Source of the DNA: Theobroma cacao
Taxonomy: Eukaryota > Streptophyta > Magnoliopsida > Malvales > Malvaceae
Direction: 5' to 3'
DNA: 64,000 nucleotides
Assembly (NCBI RefSeq): GCF_000208745.1
Contig: NC_030857.1
Coordinates: forward strand, 12,086,619-12,150,618
The notes beneath the pieces are model-generated. The model had not been told where the DNA came from and ran no database searches. It saw nothing but the letters and a program-made list of their open reading frames with translations. Positions 60,780 to 64,000 of the stretch are shown piece after piece; the stretch's first letter is position 1; each line of letters starts with the position of its first letter. The position numbers were made by a program, and so were the translations under genes.

Positions 60780-61323
60780 TTCAGACAAGGCCCAGTGATA
60801 CAGTCAGGCATGGGGAGTAATACCCCAAAGCAGCCATCTTCCAGACCGCAGCCCCAGATTTCGACCAGGGTCTTTGCAGTGACTGAAAAATGAAGCCCGA
60901 GTTTGACCTAGCACAATGACAGGTATTATGATTGTGTTTGATAGAGATGCACATGTTTTGATAGATTCGGGTTCTGATAGATCATACGTTAGCATATCAT
61001 TTGCATCATTCTCATATAGGAACCTGTCACCATTAGAGGAAGAGATTGTAGTGCATACTCCTCTAGGCGAGCGATTAGTAAGAAATACATATTATAGAGA
61101 CTGTGGTATTAAAGTTGGGGAAAAAGAATTCATGGGTGATTTAATCCCTTTAGAGATTCGGGACTTTGATTTGATCTTGGGTATGGATTGGTTGTCCACT
61201 CATTGAGCAAAGGTGGATTGTTTTAAGAAAGAAGTGATTCTCCAGAGTTTAGAGGGAATAGAAGTTGTATTTACGGGGGAGCATTGAGTATTACCGTTTT
61301 GTGTAATCTCGGCCCTCAAAGCT
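60780..61323 (+). pseudogene. Chromovirus aspartic protease
   Basis: 60916-61206 holds the protease core. The active site is VLIDSGSDRSYVSISFAS (about 60955-61008, DSG) and the closing block DLIPLEIRDFDLILGMDWLS (61138-61197). The stop TGA 61204-61206 and another at 61285-61287 fall where an Arg (CGA) codon would keep the frame open. Beyond them the frame continues into RT, so this was one pol ORF. The piece 60780-60915 is the gag-protease linker with a frame break. Confidence 0.88.
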
Positions 61324-61659
61324 TTGAAATTGGTGCGAAAGGGATATCCGGCATACTTGGCTCACATGATTGATATATCGAGGGAGGAACCTAAGTTAGA
61401 GAATATCCCCATAGTAAGTGAGTTCTCTGATGTATTTCCTGATGAATTATCGGGACTTATTCCCAATCGTGAGTTAGAATTCACCATTGATTTATTTTCG
61501 GGTACTACCCCTATCTCTATTCCTCCATATAGAATGGCTCCGACAGAGTTGAATGAGTTGAAAGTGCAATTGAAAGAGTTAATGGACAAGGGTTTTATAC
61601 GCCCTAGTACATCTCCGTGGGGAGCATCGATTTTATTTGTGAAAAAGAAAGACGGTACA
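61324..61659 (+). pseudogene. Chromovirus RT, N-terminal part
   Basis: ENIPIVSEFSDVFPDELSGL leads into RT, then ISIPPYRMAPTELNELKVQL, KELMDKGFIRPSTSPWGASI and LFVKKKDGT, the fingers region up to just before the first catalytic aspartate. It breaks exactly at 61660, where a minus-strand LTR end begins. The codons between this point and MNRVF after the gap are missing, including the first catalytic aspartate. Confidence 0.92.
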
Positions 61660-61878
61660 TGTCACGACCCAATTTCCCGGGCAATGACCGGTGCATGAGC
61701 TCAATGAGCATAGCTCACTAAGCCCAAGCAAGCCTATCCATTTACCTTTGCTTAACAAATTTATCATATCATGCATACACACACACCTTTTCTTGGGTGT
61801 GAACATAGCCAAAACACAATGGCATTATCGATAATAATATACATGCACTATACCAGTCATGTATTTAGCAATTTACAT
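61660..61878 (-). mobile_element. End of a minus-strand chromoviral LTR, cut at the assembly gap
   Basis: 219 bp beginning TGTCACGACCC with CCCAAGCAAGCC inside, the same terminus as the LTRs at 13263 and 14940. It starts in the middle of RT (left flank GTACA) and ends at the N at 61879, after which RT resumes. The rest of the LTR, its target duplication and a piece of RT are presumably lost in the gap. Confidence 0.85.
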
Positions 61879-61879
61879 N
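61879..61879. other. Single N: collapsed assembly gap
   Basis: The base before it belongs to an inserted LTR and the base after it to RT, with part of both missing. An N of length one is therefore a placeholder for an unknown length, not one uncertain base. Confidence 0.8.
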
Positions 61880-63094
61880 TGAACAGGGTGTTCCACCCTT
61901 ACTTGGACAAGTTTGTTATTGTGTTCATTGATGATATCCTGGTTTACTCGAGAGATAATGATGAGCATGCTAACCACTTGCGTATAGTATTACAAACTTT
62001 GCGGGAAAGACAGTTGTATGCAAAGTTTTCGAAGTGTGAGTTTTGGTTACAGGAATTGGTATTCTTGGGACACGTAGTATTGAGAGTTGGAATATATGTT
62101 GATCCCCAAGAAGATAGAGACAATTTTACAATGGGAGCAACCTAAGACAGTGATGCAGATTCGTAGTTTCCTCAGATTAGTCGGTTATTATTGAAGGTTT
62201 ATTCAGGGGTTTTCCTTAATAGCAGCTCCTTTGACCCGTCTAACTCGTAAAGGAGTTAAGTTTGAGTGGGATGATGTTTGTGAGAATCGATTTCAAGAGC
62301 TAAAGAACTGGTTAACCTCCGCTCCCGTTTTAACACTTTCTGCGAGTGGTAAGGGATTTGTGGTGTACAGTGATGCATCTAAGTTGGGGTTAGGGTGTGT
62401 GTTGATGCAGGATGAGAAAGTAATAGCTTATGCTTCCCGGCAGTTGAAGAAGCATGAAGCAAATTACCCTACACATGATTTAGAGTTAGCAGTAGTGGTG
62501 TTTGCTTTAAAAATCTGAAGGCATTACTTGTATGGTGAGCATTGTCGGATATTTACGGATTACAAGAGTTTAAAATATTTGCTCACCCAAAAGGAGCTTA
62601 ATTTGAGGCAAAGGCGATGGTTGGAGTTGATAAAAGATTATGACTTGGTGATAGACTATCATCCGGGAAAGGCGAACGTTGTAGCTGATGCCTTAAGTCG
62701 TAAGTCTTCATCGTCTTTAGCAGCACTTCAGAGTTGTTATTTTCCAGCATTATTAGAGATGAAATCTCTTGAGGTCCAGTTGAGAAATGGTGAGGATGGA
62801 TCCTTATTGGCAAACTTCATTGTGCGACCTTCGTTACTTAATCAGATCAAGGACATTCAGAGGTCTGATGATGAGTTAAGGAAAGAAATTCAAAAATTGA
62901 CCGATGGGGGAGTTAGTGAGTTCAGACTCAAAGAGGATAACGTCTTGATGTTTAGAGACCGAGTTTGTGTTCCTGAGGGAAACCAGTTGAGACGGGCGAT
63001 CATGGAAGAAGCCCATTCATCTGCCTATGCATTACATCCTAGAAGCACCAAGATGTATAGGACTATCAGGGAAATTATTGGTGGCCAGGTATGA
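61880..63094 (+). pseudogene. Chromovirus RT C-terminal part, RNase H and integrase start
   Basis: RT resumes with [20 protein letters not shown] (61881-61940), with both aspartates of the FIDD box. [20 protein letters not shown] follows, then a frameshift before [14 protein letters not shown] (62228-62269). RNase H includes [19 protein letters not shown] (62363-62419), the [18 protein letters not shown] block, a TGA 62516-62518 in place of Trp, and [20 protein letters not shown] and [10 protein letters not shown]. From about 62840 the integrase N-terminus begins ([20 protein letters not shown]). Frame breaks are few. Confidence 0.93.
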
Positions 63095-63890
63095 AGCGAG
63101 ACGTAGCAGAATTTGTAACAAAGTGTCTCGTATGTCAGCAAGTTAAGGCGGAGCATCAGAGGCCAGCAAGTACACTTCAATCTTTACCTGTTCCCGAGTG
63201 GAAATGGGAGCATGTAACTATGGATTTTGTTTTGGGACTGCGGTGGACATAGAGGGGAAAGGATGCAATTTGGGTGATTGTAGATCAGTTGACTAAGTTC
63301 GCTCACTTTTTAACTATCCATAGTACATACTCTATTGAGAAGCTGGTTCAGCTCTATATAGATGAGATTGTGAAGCTACATGGAGTTCCCGTTTCTATAG
63401 TGTCAGATCGAGATCCTCGATTCACTTCTCGATTTTGGCCGAAATTTCAAGAAGCTCTCGGAACCAAATTGAAATGTAACGTTGCTTTTCACCCACAGAC
63501 AAATGGTCAGTCAGAGAGGACTATCCAGACTATGGAGGATATGTTAAGGGCTTGTGTCATGGATTTTCTTGGAAGTTGGGATAGACACTTGCCATTAGTG
63601 GAATTTGCTTACAACAACAGCTTCCAGTCTAGCATTGGTATGGCACCATACGAAGCTTTATATGAAAGGAAATGTCGTACTCCACTTTGTTGGGATGAAG
63701 TGGGTGAAAAGAAGTTAGTTAGTGTGGAATTGATCGAGCTAACTAATGACAAGATCAAGGTTATACGAGAGAGGCTAAAGGTAGCCCAAGATAGGCAGAA
63801 GAGCTATGTAGATAAACGGAAAAAATACTTGGAGTTTCAGATCGATGATAAAGTTTTTCTTAATGTTTCTCCTTGGAAAGGTACTAATTT
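63095..63890 (+). pseudogene. Chromovirus integrase
   Basis: The zinc-binding cysteines are in KCLVCQQVKAEHQRP (63120-63163) in one frame, and the core continues at 63274: IVDQLTKFAHF with the first catalytic Asp, VSIVSDRDPRFTSRF with the second, and NGQSERTIQTMEDMLR with Glu, so the DDE triad is complete. VEFAYNNSFQSSIGMAPYEA and KVAQDRQKSYVDKRKKYLEF follow. The frame breaks between the zinc region and the core (TAG 63250-63252). After DDKVFLNVSP (about 63845-63875) the expected GPY/F region is absent and the sequence changes character. Confidence 0.92.
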
Positions 63891-63960
63891 GAATACTTCG
63901 AAGTATTAAATCTTATTGATTATACTATCATGATAAATTATGGTGTTTTATTGGATAATG
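63891..63960. other. Unassigned sequence after the integrase break
   Basis: Opens with a perfect 16-bp palindrome, AATACTTCGAAGTATT (63892-63907). It no longer reads as integrase. It could be the edge of another insertion, but the window ends too soon to tell. Confidence 0.35.
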
Positions 63961-64000
63961 AAAGGTGTGATTCGATTTGCGAATAGGGGAAAGCTCAACC

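Larger units (their letters stand above)
56344..63890 (+). mobile_element. Chromovirus (Tekay/Del-like Ty3/gypsy), 5' LTR to integrase
   Basis: Long LTR, tRNA-iMet PBS, gag with a zinc knuckle, protease, RT, RNase H and integrase, in chromovirus order. It was interrupted in RT by a minus-strand LTR fragment (61660-61878) ending at a one-base gap. Frames are broken but conservation is better than in the other elements, so it is among the younger insertions. Sequence after about 63880 no longer reads as the integrase C-terminus. No chromodomain or 3' LTR is in the window. Confidence 0.9.

Overview
The window is repeat-dense, AT-rich intergenic DNA of a flowering plant, probably a eudicot. The evidence is the repeats themselves: Athila-lineage and Tat-like Ty3/gypsy elements, chromoviral (Tekay/Del-like) elements with LTRs of about 2.5-3.7 kb, and a plant L1 LINE with a C-terminal RNase H. 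I found no intact host gene, tRNA, rRNA or CRISPR array. Every coding stretch I recognise is a broken transposon gene. The species cannot be read from the sequence. A single N at 61879 shows this is assembled scaffold with a closed gap.

Layout: (1) 1-6473, a plus-strand Athila-like element: 5' LTR, PBS, gag, protease and RT, with an opposite-strand chromoviral LTR inserted in RT and only a scrap of its 3' LTR left. (2) 6474-12730, a minus-strand Tat-like gag-PR-RT relic split by a plus-strand LTR ending at 11797. (3) 12731-22677, a Russian-doll stack of minus-strand LTRs. An old LTR is split by a solo LTR at 13263-18132 (TSD ATATT), which is itself split by a solo LTR at 14940-17569 (TSD GTCCA). 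Another LTR follows at 19015-22677. (4) 22839-34760, a minus-strand Athila-like element (3' LTR, env-like ORF, integrase) carrying two plus-strand solo LTRs: 24351-27076 (TSD AAAAA) and 31161-34176 (TSD ATACT). (5) 34761-45233, mixed LTR remnants, including a chromoviral RNase H-integrase-chromodomain relic with its 3' LTR (36305-40910) and a gag scrap. (6) 45234-54290, a minus-strand L1 split by a solo LTR at 51067-53781 (TSD TCTTA). (7) 54291-63960, another LTR into which a chromovirus inserted at 56344. That element has its 5' LTR, a tRNA-iMet PBS, gag, protease, RT, RNase H and integrase.

The most interesting signal is in the chromoviral LTRs. In at least eight, including diverged subfamilies, I see the same order: promoter region, splice-donor-like site (GTAAG/GTGAG), intron-like stretch, acceptor-like site, short exon-like block, then a second donor (GTGAGT). 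The block length is fixed within groups: 124 nt in three LTRs, 74 nt in five, 80/86 nt in two. In the one copy that keeps gag, a textbook acceptor ends 6 nt before the gag ATG. I infer a doubly spliced gag leader that skips the 3' part of the LTR and the PBS. The predicted intron 2 is also where several LTRs carry arrays of 12-bp palindromes and roughly 40-bp tandem repeats. A roughly 75-bp module appears in both Athila and chromoviral LTRs beside such arrays.
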